Source: Sinanaerobacter chloroacetimidivorans (GTDB lineage: Bacteria > Bacillota > Clostridia > Peptostreptococcales > Anaerovoracaceae). Taken from it: 64,000 nucleotides of DNA. Location: assembly GCF_018128545.1 (NCBI RefSeq), contig NZ_JAGSND010000012.1:86853-150852 (forward strand). The letters are read 5' to 3'. The notes below the pieces were generated by a model. That model had not been told where the DNA came from. It searched no databases and saw only the letters and a program-made list of their open reading frames with translations. Each line of letters begins with the position of its first letter. The stretch's first letter is position 1. Of this stretch, positions 34,747 through 41,901 are shown piece by piece. The translations under genes and the position numbers were made by a program.

Positions 34747-36048
34747 TTATGATCGCCAAATGTGCCAGAGATGGTTATTCTGCCCTCTGGCAAATACATC
34801 AAGACGATTTCCTCCCCAGGAGACAGCCGCAGGTTCGGAGGTAATGACTCCGTCCAGGGATTGCCAGCCGCTCCATCTCATTCCGTTCCAGGTTCTGAAG
34901 AGCAATTGACTTTGCTGTCCTCTGGCAAAGAGTTCCAGCCGATTTCTGCCGGTGGATGCGACAGCAGGGCCGGAAGTAACAGTACCTCCGCCGATGTCCT
35001 GCCAATTGCTCCATCTCGTACCATCCCAATATAGATGCCACAGACTTTGATTTTGACCTCTGCCAAATACATCGATACGATTCGGTCCCCAGGAAACAGC
35101 AGCAGGAGGTGAAGTTAATATCCCTCCCAGATCTTCCCAGCCGCTCCAGCGGGAACCATCCCACCATTTATGCCAGAGGGAGGAGTTTTGACCGACTCCG
35201 AATACATCGAGACGGTTTGATTGCCAGGAAGCCACTGCAGGGGCTGAAATCAGGATCCCTCCCAGATCTTCCCAGACGCTCCAATTGTAACCATCCCACC
35301 ATTTGTGCCAGAGCGCTTGGTTCTGACCAACCGCAAATACATCGATCCGGTTTGGTCCCCAGGAAACAGCAGCAGGTGCGGAGGTTAATACGCCGCCCAA
35401 ATCATACCAGTCACTCCAGCGGGAGCCATCCCAATATTTGTGCCAGAGTGCTTGATTCTGACCTCTTCCAAATACGTCGAGACGGTTTGACTGCCAGGAT
35501 GCCACTGCCGGAGCTGAGGTCAATATCCCTCCGAGATCTTCCCAGGAACTCCACGCAGGTCTCGGCCCCGGACCTGGCCCCGGACCAGGTCCAGGTCCAG
35601 GAAAAAGGTTCCTCAAAATAAGGAAAATAAGATCCCAAATAATTTGGTTGACACGGTCATTGGGAACCCCATACCCGCGCAGGGTATTGATAAGCATGCT
35701 ATTATCTCTTTGCAGTCCACTCAGGAGCTGACTTGCTCTTTGCTCATTCGTTCCTGAGTAATTTCCCGCATTTCTCAGAACATAAGCAATGATACTTAGA
35801 ACCAACCATTGAGATATAAAATTTTGCACCCCATACCGCTGGAGTTCCGAAGAGTAGCCGGCAAAGTCCCTGCCGATCAATTGAAATATGCGGTTTACAT
35901 TTTGCGGCATTTGACTGATAAGTACATCTCCCTCCAGGGCAGCAGCTTCTGCTTCCTTCGTCTGATCTGAATCGACTTGTAAGGATAAAGGGCATACATG
36001 CTCCTGATCTAAAGGGCAAATAATAGGTTGTGTATAAAGTTCTTTCAT
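34747..36048 (-). CDS. PLL-like beta-propeller lectin with unknown N-terminal domain
   Basis: 433 residues. Residues 1-150 are a mostly helical domain I do not recognise, with CP...CP near the N terminus. A Gly-Pro linker (GPGPGP, about 151-163) follows. The rest is six repeats of about 47 residues, W-S-x-W-x-D-L-G-G-x-L-T-S-x-P-A-x-x-S-W...R-x-D-V-F-x-x-G-Q-N-x-x-L-W-H-K-x-W-D-G, the DUF346/PLL-type blade that binds fucosyl or other glycans. No signal peptide. A spore-surface or non-classically exported lectin is plausible. The repeats are also visible in the DNA, about 141 bp each. Confidence 0.8.
   Translation of the reverse strand: MKELYTQPIICPLDQEHVCPLSLQVDSDQTKEAEAAALEGDVLISQMPQNVNRIFQLIGRDFAGYSSELQRYGVQNFISQWLVLSIIAYVLRNAGNYSGTNEQRASQLLSGLQRDNSMLINTLRGYGVPNDRVNQIIWDLIFLILRNLFPGPGPGPGPGPGPRPAWSSWEDLGGILTSAPAVASWQSNRLDVFGRGQNQALWHKYWDGSRWSDWYDLGGVLTSAPAAVSWGPNRIDVFAVGQNQALWHKWWDGYNWSVWEDLGGILISAPAVASWQSNRLDVFGVGQNSSLWHKWWDGSRWSGWEDLGGILTSPPAAVSWGPNRIDVFGRGQNQSLWHLYWDGTRWSNWQDIGGGTVTSGPAVASTGRNRLELFARGQQSQLLFRTWNGMRWSGWQSLDGVITSEPAAVSWGGNRLDVFARGQNNHLWHIWRS
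34770..35580 (-). repeat. Six tandem ~141-bp coding repeats (propeller blades)
   Basis: Alternating blades (1 and 3, 2 and 4) are more alike than neighbours (ASWQSNRLDVFG versus VSWGPNRIDVF), so blade pairs were probably duplicated as units of about 282 bp. Confidence 0.65.
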
Positions 36049-36159
36049 AGGATCAACCTTTCTATAAAATAATCCCTACATTATATGCATATGGAAGAAC
36101 AGTTGGGACTAATTCTGTTAATGACCTGCATTTTGCTTGTATTTAAAAAAAATCAAAAT

Positions 36160-36178
36160 CTTTACTTGACAAGTAAAG
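36160..36178. promoter_or_regulatory. Palindrome over the -35 region of the PNPOx/ferredoxin operon
   Basis: CTTTACTTGACAAGTAAAG is a palindrome apart from its centre. It contains TTGACA (36166-36171), which pairs with TAATAT (36189-36194) at 17 bp as a promoter. A regulator bound here would block sigma-A. A weaker ATACTA/TAGTAT inverted repeat lies just downstream. The rest of 36049-36320 shows nothing else. Confidence 0.5.
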
Positions 36179-36320
36179 CCTGTTGGATTAATATTATACT
36201 AATCATATAAGAATAGTATGAATTATTAATTCCGATCTTTGAAGACCAAATAAAACCAAAAGATTCAGCAGATAAGGGATGTCCGCAGTATAAGAAATGG
36301 ACAGAAGGAGGTATTAAAAA

Positions 36321-36803
36321 ATGGCAGTTCTGACAGATGAAATGAAAAATGTTTTAAAAGTTGTCGGGAAAGGCGGCGCCGTCGTTCATCTTGCCACCAG
36401 CAGTGCAGATGGCAAGCCAAACATTGTCGCCGAAAGATTTGTTACATATTACAAAGATCAATACATTCTGATCGCAGAAATGTTTGCACAGAAAACAAAG
36501 GTTAATTTAAATGAAAATCCTGTTGGCTGCATTTCTATCGCACATCCGGTTAAGGACCACGCCTGGGTTTTTCGAGGACCTTGCACGATCATCAGCCATG
36601 CGGCTCCTGATGATGAAATGTGGTATGACCTGGTGGCAGGAGAAGTATTGAACGAATGGGGAGACTGGGCAGCAAAGGAGCCACCTGATGAAGTACCGCC
36701 GGATATTGCTCCGCCAAAACTGGCACAACGAGGCGTGATCGCGCTGAAAGTAGAAGAAATTTATTCCTTTGAAGCTGATCAAGCCGGACAGAGAATTGTT
36801 TAG
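36321..36803 (+). CDS. Pyridoxamine 5'-phosphate oxidase-like flavin protein 1
   Basis: 160 residues with a split-barrel flavin-binding fold: GGAVVHLATSSADGKPNIVAERF (first strands), YILIAEMFAQKTKVNLNENPVGCISI, then HAWVFRGPCTII. These fit the PNPOx-like FMN/F420-binding family. A Pro-rich insert (PPDEVPPDIAPPK, about 124-137) is unusual. RBS AGGAGG. It is the first of four close genes (12-nt gap to the next). It probably carries FMN and takes part in a redox reaction with the ferredoxin-like partner; the substrate is unknown. Confidence 0.8.
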   Translation: MAVLTDEMKNVLKVVGKGGAVVHLATSSADGKPNIVAERFVTYYKDQYILIAEMFAQKTKVNLNENPVGCISIAHPVKDHAWVFRGPCTIISHAAPDDEMWYDLVAGEVLNEWGDWAAKEPPDEVPPDIAPPKLAQRGVIALKVEEIYSFEADQAGQRIV

Positions 36804-36815
36804 GAGGGAAGATCA

Positions 36816-37232
36816 ATGTCAATTCGTCTAACACCGAGAATGAGTAATTGGATCAGTGAAAACGGCGTCCACATAGCGGCTGCAACAAAGAACGGATTTC
36901 CTACTGTAGTCGTAACAGATTCCAGCACCGTGGAAGGTGAAACCATTACTGTTTCATTGAAGCCAAGTCAAATAAAACAGATAGAAAATATTCTTGCTGA
37001 AAATGATTATGTAGCAGCAGCTCCCGGCCAGCTGGGATCAGTTCGCGCACCTTACCAGTTTAAAGGCGCAGCTAAGCTCCAAAGAGATAAGCTTCTAATC
37101 ACCGTGGAGGAGATTTATTGTACCAAGCCCGGTGCGGAAGCGGGAATCCGTCTGGATACTCTAGGGTATGAAAAAATGAAAGAATATGAAGAAAGCCGTT
37201 GGACAGATTTGTCCCCAGCAATCAATGGATAA
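36816..37232 (+). CDS. Pyridoxamine 5'-phosphate oxidase-like protein 2
   Basis: 138 residues, a second split-barrel flavin-binding-like protein (GVHIAAATKNGFPTVVVTDSSTVEGETITVSL, then ENDYVAAAPGQLGSVRAPYQFKGAAKL). It is diverged from the first one, so the two may form a heterodimer. RBS AGGAGGGA. Its stop overlaps the start of the ferredoxin-like gene (ATGGATAA). Confidence 0.75.
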   Translation: MSIRLTPRMSNWISENGVHIAAATKNGFPTVVVTDSSTVEGETITVSLKPSQIKQIENILAENDYVAAAPGQLGSVRAPYQFKGAAKLQRDKLLITVEEIYCTKPGAEAGIRLDTLGYEKMKEYEESRWTDLSPAING

Positions 37233-37494
37233 GAAGCCCAGCAAGCTGCCTTGGGTAATCCCGGTAAATTGTGAGGGTTGCGGCGGATGTGTGAACTACT
37301 GTAAAAACGGTTCCCTTAAAATGAAGGAAACCAATATAGAAGGAGTCTTTGTACCTTGGCTGGATGAGCCCCAAAAATGCAGCGGCTGCGGCAGATGCAC
37401 AAAAGCCTGTGTTATGGGAGCGATCACGATGACAAGCTTCGTAGACCAGGCAATGAAGCGGTTTTTAGAACAAAAACCGGAAATCAGAGGATAA
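37228..37494 (+). CDS. 2x[4Fe-4S] ferredoxin-like protein
   Basis: 88 residues from ATG 37228, overlapping the previous stop. Two cluster motifs are seen: CEGCGGCVNYCK (C-x2-C-x2-C-x3-C) and CSGCGRCTKAC. The second has C-x2-C-x2-C-x3-C as well. It should carry electrons between a reductase and the flavoproteins of the operon. The N-terminal dozen residues are basic and Pro-rich; there is no membrane segment. Translation is probably coupled to the upstream gene since no strong RBS is present. Confidence 0.87.
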   Translation, partial: DKKPSKLPWVIPVNCEGCGGCVNYCKNGSLKMKETNIEGVFVPWLDEPQKCSGCGRCTKACVMGAITMTSFVDQAMKRFLEQKPEIRG

Positions 37495-37511
37495 GGAAAG
37501 GCAGTGGGAAT

Positions 37512-37970
37512 ATGGGTAAGATCAGGAGTACGGATGAACCCGTAGGCAGAATGGCAAAGCTTATGGCAGAGCTCTATTACTTTATGGCCAGGGAGTTCAT
37601 AGAAAGACTAGGCGAAGAAGCCGGCAGAGAAGCCATAAGAAGTGCTGTAACCGGGTTCGGTGAAGCAAGAGCGAAGGTCATGAGAGAAGAAGCGAAGGAA
37701 AGAGGATTGGAAATCAATGCGGAAACCTATGCTATCGTAAGGGATATGCCTGGAATTTCATGGGAGAAAGACCCTGCAAATCCTGCCGATATTACTTATT
37801 GCCCGATGCATGACATGTGGGATCAATTAGACGCATTGGAGATAGGAGCTTTGTACTGTGAAATTGACAGCGTTCTGTATCACGGCTTTCAAGTGGATTT
37901 TGAAAGACCATTCTGTAAAACCAGCGGTGACAGCTGCTGCAGATTTGTCATACATGATAAAAATAAATAG
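37512..37970 (+). CDS. L-2-amino-thiazoline-4-carboxylate hydrolase-like protein
   Basis: 152 residues from ATG 37512. The C-terminal motif HGFQVDFERPFCKTSGDSCCRFVI and ITYCPMHDMWDQL match the ATC-hydrolase family, named for the enzyme that opens the thiazoline ring on the way from DL-ATC to cysteine. Most members have unknown substrates. It ends the operon with the two flavoproteins and the ferredoxin-like protein, 17 bp behind the latter. A V4R-like small-molecule-binding role is an alternative. Confidence 0.72.
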   Translation: MGKIRSTDEPVGRMAKLMAELYYFMAREFIERLGEEAGREAIRSAVTGFGEARAKVMREEAKERGLEINAETYAIVRDMPGISWEKDPANPADITYCPMHDMWDQLDALEIGALYCEIDSVLYHGFQVDFERPFCKTSGDSCCRFVIHDKNK

Positions 37971-37996
37971 ATAGAAGATCCTCCGGTGATTTTGGA

Positions 37997-38049
37997 AGAG
38001 ACAAGTTATGTAAAATGCTTTAAATGCGTGAAATGCTTGTCTCTTTTTT
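37997..38049 (+). terminator. Terminator of the PNPOx/ferredoxin operon
   Basis: AGAGACAAG (37997-38005) pairs with CTTGTCTCT (38036-38044), then a T-run; repeated AAATGC units lie in the loop. Confidence 0.8.
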
Positions 38050-38119
38050 GTATTTTCAGTTCAGATAAAACGAATAGACAGCTGTGATCTGCAAATACTT
38101 ATTGTAAGGAGGTGAAGAA

Positions 38120-38293
38120 ATGGATAACATGAATAATCGGAATATGAATAATAATACGAAGGACAACCCATACGATAATTATCACGGACACCAAAGCAAA
38201 AATATAGACTTAAAGAATACAAAGGATAATACTTGTAAAAATGCTCAGGATAATAGCCAGAACTTCAAAAATACTCAGAACAAAGAAAAATAA
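38120..38293 (+). CDS. Small Asn/Lys-rich protein of unknown function
   Basis: 57 residues, with a perfect AAGGAGGTG six bases before the ATG. Composition is extreme: about 18 Asn, 9 Lys and 6 Asp, with repeats of N-T-K-D-N and K-N-T-Q. No hydrophobic segment. It is hydrophilic and probably disordered, like several small spore or desiccation proteins of Clostridia, but I can name no family. Monocistronic, followed by its own hairpin. Confidence 0.65.
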   Translation: MDNMNNRNMNNNTKDNPYDNYHGHQSKNIDLKNTKDNTCKNAQDNSQNFKNTQNKEK

Positions 38294-38364
38294 TAAAAAA
38301 AACGGGAAATGAATGTTTTAAAACTTGCCGGATACAAGTTCAACGGAAAAAAACTTACGACGAA

Positions 38365-38402
38365 GGGCTATGAGATATGCGAAATCTCATAGTCCATTTC
38401 TT
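38365..38402 (+). terminator. Terminator after the Asn-rich gene
   Basis: GGGCTATGAGAT (38365-38376) pairs with ATCTCATAGTCC (38384-38395) with one mismatch, followed by a T-rich stretch. Confidence 0.7.
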
Positions 38403-38421
38403 TATTTGAAACAAACAAAAA

Positions 38422-38467
38422 ATTACTTGACTGAGTCAACTAAAAATAGTTGACTCAGTCAAGTAAT
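38422..38467. promoter_or_regulatory. Perfect 21-bp inverted repeat, MarR operator
   Basis: Arms 38422-38442 and 38447-38467 are exact reverse complements with a 4-bp spacer. Each arm holds TTGACTGAGTCAA, itself palindromic except for its central base, so the site is two adjacent operators. It lies 47 bp before the MarR-GNAT gene and probably mediates autoregulation. Confidence 0.85.
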
Positions 38468-38513
38468 TGCCTTATAATAAATTTATGACCAATTACGAAA
38501 AAGGAGGTTATTT

Positions 38514-39470
38514 ATGGATTCGTCATATAAACCTTATATCCGCGCCATCAGGAAATTTAACAGATTTTATACGAACATACTTGGTCTTTTAGACCAGCAT
38601 ATGCTGGATAGTGAATTTTCACTTTCGGAAGTCCGCGTACTGTATGAAATCGGCCATATGGAGAACTGCACTGCCAAAAAACTGATTGAAGAACTGAGAA
38701 TTGACTCCGGATATCTTAGCAGGATGCTGAAGCGCTTTGAAAAGCAGAATCTCACCTATCGGCGTCAATCTGGGGAAGACGGGCGGCTGTATTATCTCTA
38801 TCTGACAGGAGAAGGGAAAGAAACACTTTCCAAGCTGGACGAGGGATCTGACAAACAAATTTATCAGATGATTGATCGATTGCCGGAACAGAATCAAAGA
38901 AAACTGGTGGAAGGAATGGAGGCTGTTAAATCGGCTCTGACAGACAATCCTTCCGACTCTGATGAAGATCCTATCCATATCCGCTATCATCTCAGACCGG
39001 GGGATATCGGATACCTCATTTATCTGCATGGATGGATTTATGCGGAAGAATGCGGATATAACCATGTATTTGAAGGTTATGTCTGCAAGACTTTTTACGA
39101 GTTTTTAGAAAATTATAACCCAGAAAAAGACAGAATCTGGATAGCAGAGGCAAATAACAGAATAATCGGGGCAATCGCCATCGTAGGGCATTCTGAAATG
39201 AGGGCACAGCTTCGATGGTTCATCCTCCATCCTGAGTACCGGGGGATAAACCTGGGCGGCAAGCTCCTTCAAGAAGCGCTGAACTATTCCAAAGACAAAG
39301 GATACCGGGAGATATTTTTGGAAACAACAGAGGATCAGAAGACAGCCATCCATATGTACCGAAAAGCGGGTTTTCGAAAAATCGGAGAACATGAGAACCG
39401 GACTTGGGGAGTCCATCATGTGGAACAAACCTATGAATTAATTACTGATAGTCAGGACCGTACGGGATAA
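38514..39470 (+). CDS. MarR regulator fused to GNAT acetyltransferase
   Basis: 318 residues. Residues 1-150 are a MarR winged helix (LSEVRVLYEIGHMENCTAKKLIEELRIDSGYLSRMLKRFEKQNLTYRR, then the wing GEDGRLYYLYLTGEG). Residues 160-315 are a GNAT domain with the acetyl-CoA loop near 233 (WFILHPEYRGINLGGKLLQEAL) and IFLETTEDQKTAIHMYRKAGFRKIGE. Such fusions are known. They may sense a metabolite or drug through the enzyme half and repress through the other. AGGAGG precedes the ATG and a doubled operator lies upstream. Confidence 0.92.
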   Translation: MDSSYKPYIRAIRKFNRFYTNILGLLDQHMLDSEFSLSEVRVLYEIGHMENCTAKKLIEELRIDSGYLSRMLKRFEKQNLTYRRQSGEDGRLYYLYLTGEGKETLSKLDEGSDKQIYQMIDRLPEQNQRKLVEGMEAVKSALTDNPSDSDEDPIHIRYHLRPGDIGYLIYLHGWIYAEECGYNHVFEGYVCKTFYEFLENYNPEKDRIWIAEANNRIIGAIAIVGHSEMRAQLRWFILHPEYRGINLGGKLLQEALNYSKDKGYREIFLETTEDQKTAIHMYRKAGFRKIGEHENRTWGVHHVEQTYELITDSQDRTG

Positions 39471-39505
39471 CAGAAGAACCGGTTATTCCGTACGGTCTGA
39501 TTATT
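39456..39505. terminator. Strong hairpin after the MarR-GNAT gene
   Basis: GACCGTACGGGATAAC (39456-39471) pairs with GTTATTCCGTACGGTC (39482-39497), one mismatch; its left arm includes the stop codon. It serves the convergent patatin gene as well. Confidence 0.75.
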
Positions 39506-39552
39506 ATATGAGAAAACCTCGGTCTCAGTCCATCCATAGTACCGATGACTCA

Positions 39553-40554
39553 TTATTTTTCAAAAAAGCTTCTGGCTGCCTGATACCCTTGACTATATAA
39601 GAATTTGTAGGTCTCATCGCCGGTACTGATATCAAAGTCGATAGCAGACACATCCCCGGGATCAATTTGTATGGATCTGGCCTGATCTTCCGGGCTGTTG
39701 TCAAAAATATCCTGCTGAATTCTCATCTGGGAATGATACAGATTTTTGATATAATCCAGGAGATTATTAATTTCGTGGTATTTGGTTCTGCTTAGAAACC
39801 TGGCTCCCAGGGTTTGGTTGTAGAGTGCAGGTGCATTCCTGTCTTCAAATGTTATAGAATCAAAAATATTGATAGGATAGTTCCACATGACACCGCCGTC
39901 ACAATAGATATTGGGGGCCCCATCTTTTATAAAGTAATCTTCATCCAGCTCTATTGCTTCAAAGAACAGTGGGATTGACATGGAAATTCTGACCGCTTCC
40001 GCCACCTCCATGTCCGGCGTAGTTTCACAAGAGAAAATTCTGGAGGATCGGTAAGATAGATCCGTTCCGATTACATACAGGTCAAAAAAAGGCCGATTCT
40101 CTTTGTGAATATATGGATTTTTAAAGTCTGCAAAGGTATAAGGAGGCAATTTTTTGAAAGGATCGAACTGGGATTCGATTTGTTTTTTGATCCAGTGATA
40201 AAAATACTCGGTGGAAAACCAGCCGTAATTGTTCAGCAATCGATAAACACAATCTAAATCCCCAAATATCTTTTCCAGCTCATTCCATGCAGGCTTTGAT
40301 AATTTCAGCAAATCGGGGAAAGGATCTTTTCCGGGTACTTTCCTGAAATCCAGCGTATCAGCGATTTTCTTTGTTTCTGTAAAAGGAAGATTAAAGCTGG
40401 TGATACAGGCCGTGATTGCGCCGGCAGAGGTGCCGGCTACCCGTTTTAAATTCATCAGAATATCGTTTTGAGTCAGATATTGCAGCACACCCAAATAAGC
40501 GATCCCTAGAACACCGCCGCCTTCAAAAACCAGATTGGAAGGTCTTTCATACAT
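39553..40554 (-). CDS. Patatin-like phospholipase
   Basis: 333 residues. The oxyanion-hole motif EGGGVLGIAYLG (about 11-22), nucleophile S43 in GTSAG and the dyad Asp in CDGGVMWNYP (about residue 220) are all intact. It should hydrolyse acyl esters of phospholipids or neutral lipids; no signal peptide, so it is cytosolic or membrane-associated. RBS GAGGTG. Monocistronic. Confidence 0.9.
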   Translation of the reverse strand: MYERPSNLVFEGGGVLGIAYLGVLQYLTQNDILMNLKRVAGTSAGAITACITSFNLPFTETKKIADTLDFRKVPGKDPFPDLLKLSKPAWNELEKIFGDLDCVYRLLNNYGWFSTEYFYHWIKKQIESQFDPFKKLPPYTFADFKNPYIHKENRPFFDLYVIGTDLSYRSSRIFSCETTPDMEVAEAVRISMSIPLFFEAIELDEDYFIKDGAPNIYCDGGVMWNYPINIFDSITFEDRNAPALYNQTLGARFLSRTKYHEINNLLDYIKNLYHSQMRIQQDIFDNSPEDQARSIQIDPGDVSAIDFDISTGDETYKFLYSQGYQAARSFFEK

Positions 40555-40758
40555 ATCGTCACCTCACATCATTTTTCACTTCATTATATTCAGCGTTCCT
40601 TTACAAAAGACTTGAGTTATAAATGGAAAATAAAAGGTAATTCTCGGGAGGAAATGATATACAGGAGGATGAAAAGGATTGAAAACCCATTTATTGGGGA
40701 ATCTTATATTATAGAAACTGGTTATCGTTAACCGTAATTATACAAAGGAGTTGAAAAA

Positions 40759-41181
40759 ATGTCTGTACAAGCATACCTTAATTTTAATGGAAACTGCCGT
40801 GAAGCGGTGGAATTTTATGCGGAAGCATTTGGAACGGAAAAACCAAGAATCCTGTCTTTCGGTGAGATGCCGTCTAATGACGGGTTCCCGCTTACGGAAG
40901 AAACCAAAAACCTGGTCATGCATGCCGAACTGAAAATCATGGGAAGCACCGTTATGTTTTCAGATGCACCGCCGGATATGCCGTTTATTGCCGGTAATAA
41001 TATCAGCTTAATCATCACAAGCAGTGATATGGAAGAAATCAAGGCAACCTTCCATAAGCTGAAGGTGGGCGGTACGGTGGTGATGGATCTTCAGGAAACC
41101 TTCTGGAGCAAATGCTATGGATTTATCATCGATCAGTTCGGAATCGGCTGGCAGCTAAGCTATGACGGACAGAAGCATTAG
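40759..41181 (+). CDS. VOC-family (PhnB/glyoxalase-like) protein
   Basis: 140 residues with the betaalphabetabetabeta repeats of the vicinal-oxygen-chelate fold. AYLNFNGNCREAVEFYAEAFG starts the first module and NISLIITSSDMEEIKATFHKL the second; FWSKCYGFIIDQFGIGWQLSY is the PhnB-type end. Members bind small ligands, often with a metal. The ligand is unknown. AAAGGAG precedes the ATG. Confidence 0.88.
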   Translation: MSVQAYLNFNGNCREAVEFYAEAFGTEKPRILSFGEMPSNDGFPLTEETKNLVMHAELKIMGSTVMFSDAPPDMPFIAGNNISLIITSSDMEEIKATFHKLKVGGTVVMDLQETFWSKCYGFIIDQFGIGWQLSYDGQKH

Positions 41182-41251
41182 CTGAAGATGGCATAAGGCA
41201 TAAAGCTTGGCAAAAAAAACCAATGTCGATACGGTAAAGGTTGGTGCATGG

Positions 41252-41758
41252 ATGAAAATAGGAGTCCTGTCAGATACCCATATTCCGGGCAGAGCGAAAC
41301 AGCTGCCGGAGTTTTTAGTGGAATCACTAAAAAAAGTTGAGCATATCATACATGCAGGGGATATTGCAAACTGGAACGTGATAGAAAAACTGGAAGAAAT
41401 CGCTCCGGTTACGGCTGTTGCAGGAAATGCCGATCCCCAGGAGCTAAGGGAAAGGTTGGGCGAGAAAAAGGTGGCGGTGCTTGGCGGCTATCGCTTCGGT
41501 ATTTTTCATGGCCATGGAGAAAAGGGCAAAACTGTTGACAGAGCCATTCATTGTTTTGAAAATGACCAGGTTGACTGCATCATTTTCGGCCATAGCCATA
41601 ACCCGTATTGCAGGCTACATGGAAAGACTCTGCTCTTTAATCCCGGGTCGCCGACAGATAAAAGAAGGAATGAATACTATTCCTTCGGCATCATAGAAAT
41701 TTCAGAAACGATTTTGACCCGCTTGATTTACTTCAACAGGGATGGAACCCCTGGCTGA
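41252..41758 (+). CDS. YfcE/MJ0936-type metallophosphodiesterase
   Basis: 168 residues from ATG 41252. The metal-binding motifs are complete: GVLSDTHIPG (D-x-H), HAGDIANW (GD), AVAGNAD (GN), FGIFHGHG and IIFGHSHNP (GH-x-H). Family members hydrolyse phosphodiesters such as cyclic nucleotides or model compounds with Mn2+; natural substrates are unclear. An in-frame TTG at 41207 is a less likely start. It follows the VOC gene by 70 bp and may be co-transcribed. Confidence 0.9.
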   Translation: MKIGVLSDTHIPGRAKQLPEFLVESLKKVEHIIHAGDIANWNVIEKLEEIAPVTAVAGNADPQELRERLGEKKVAVLGGYRFGIFHGHGEKGKTVDRAIHCFENDQVDCIIFGHSHNPYCRLHGKTLLFNPGSPTDKRRNEYYSFGIIEISETILTRLIYFNRDGTPG

Positions 41759-41901
41759 AGGCTGTTTTTTCCAAAACAAGGAAGATTCACTCTCTTGGAG
41801 CGTTGATTTTACCCAAAAATAATAGTATATTAATGTATAGCAAGTTTTCATTTGAGTTTTAATGAGCTTGCTATATTATTAAGCCATGTAAAGGAAGGCA
41901 T

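Noticed and set aside
34770..35580. Regular ~141-bp repeats could suggest a CRISPR or satellite array.
   Set aside because: They are in frame and encode propeller blades; no short identical repeats with unique spacers occur.
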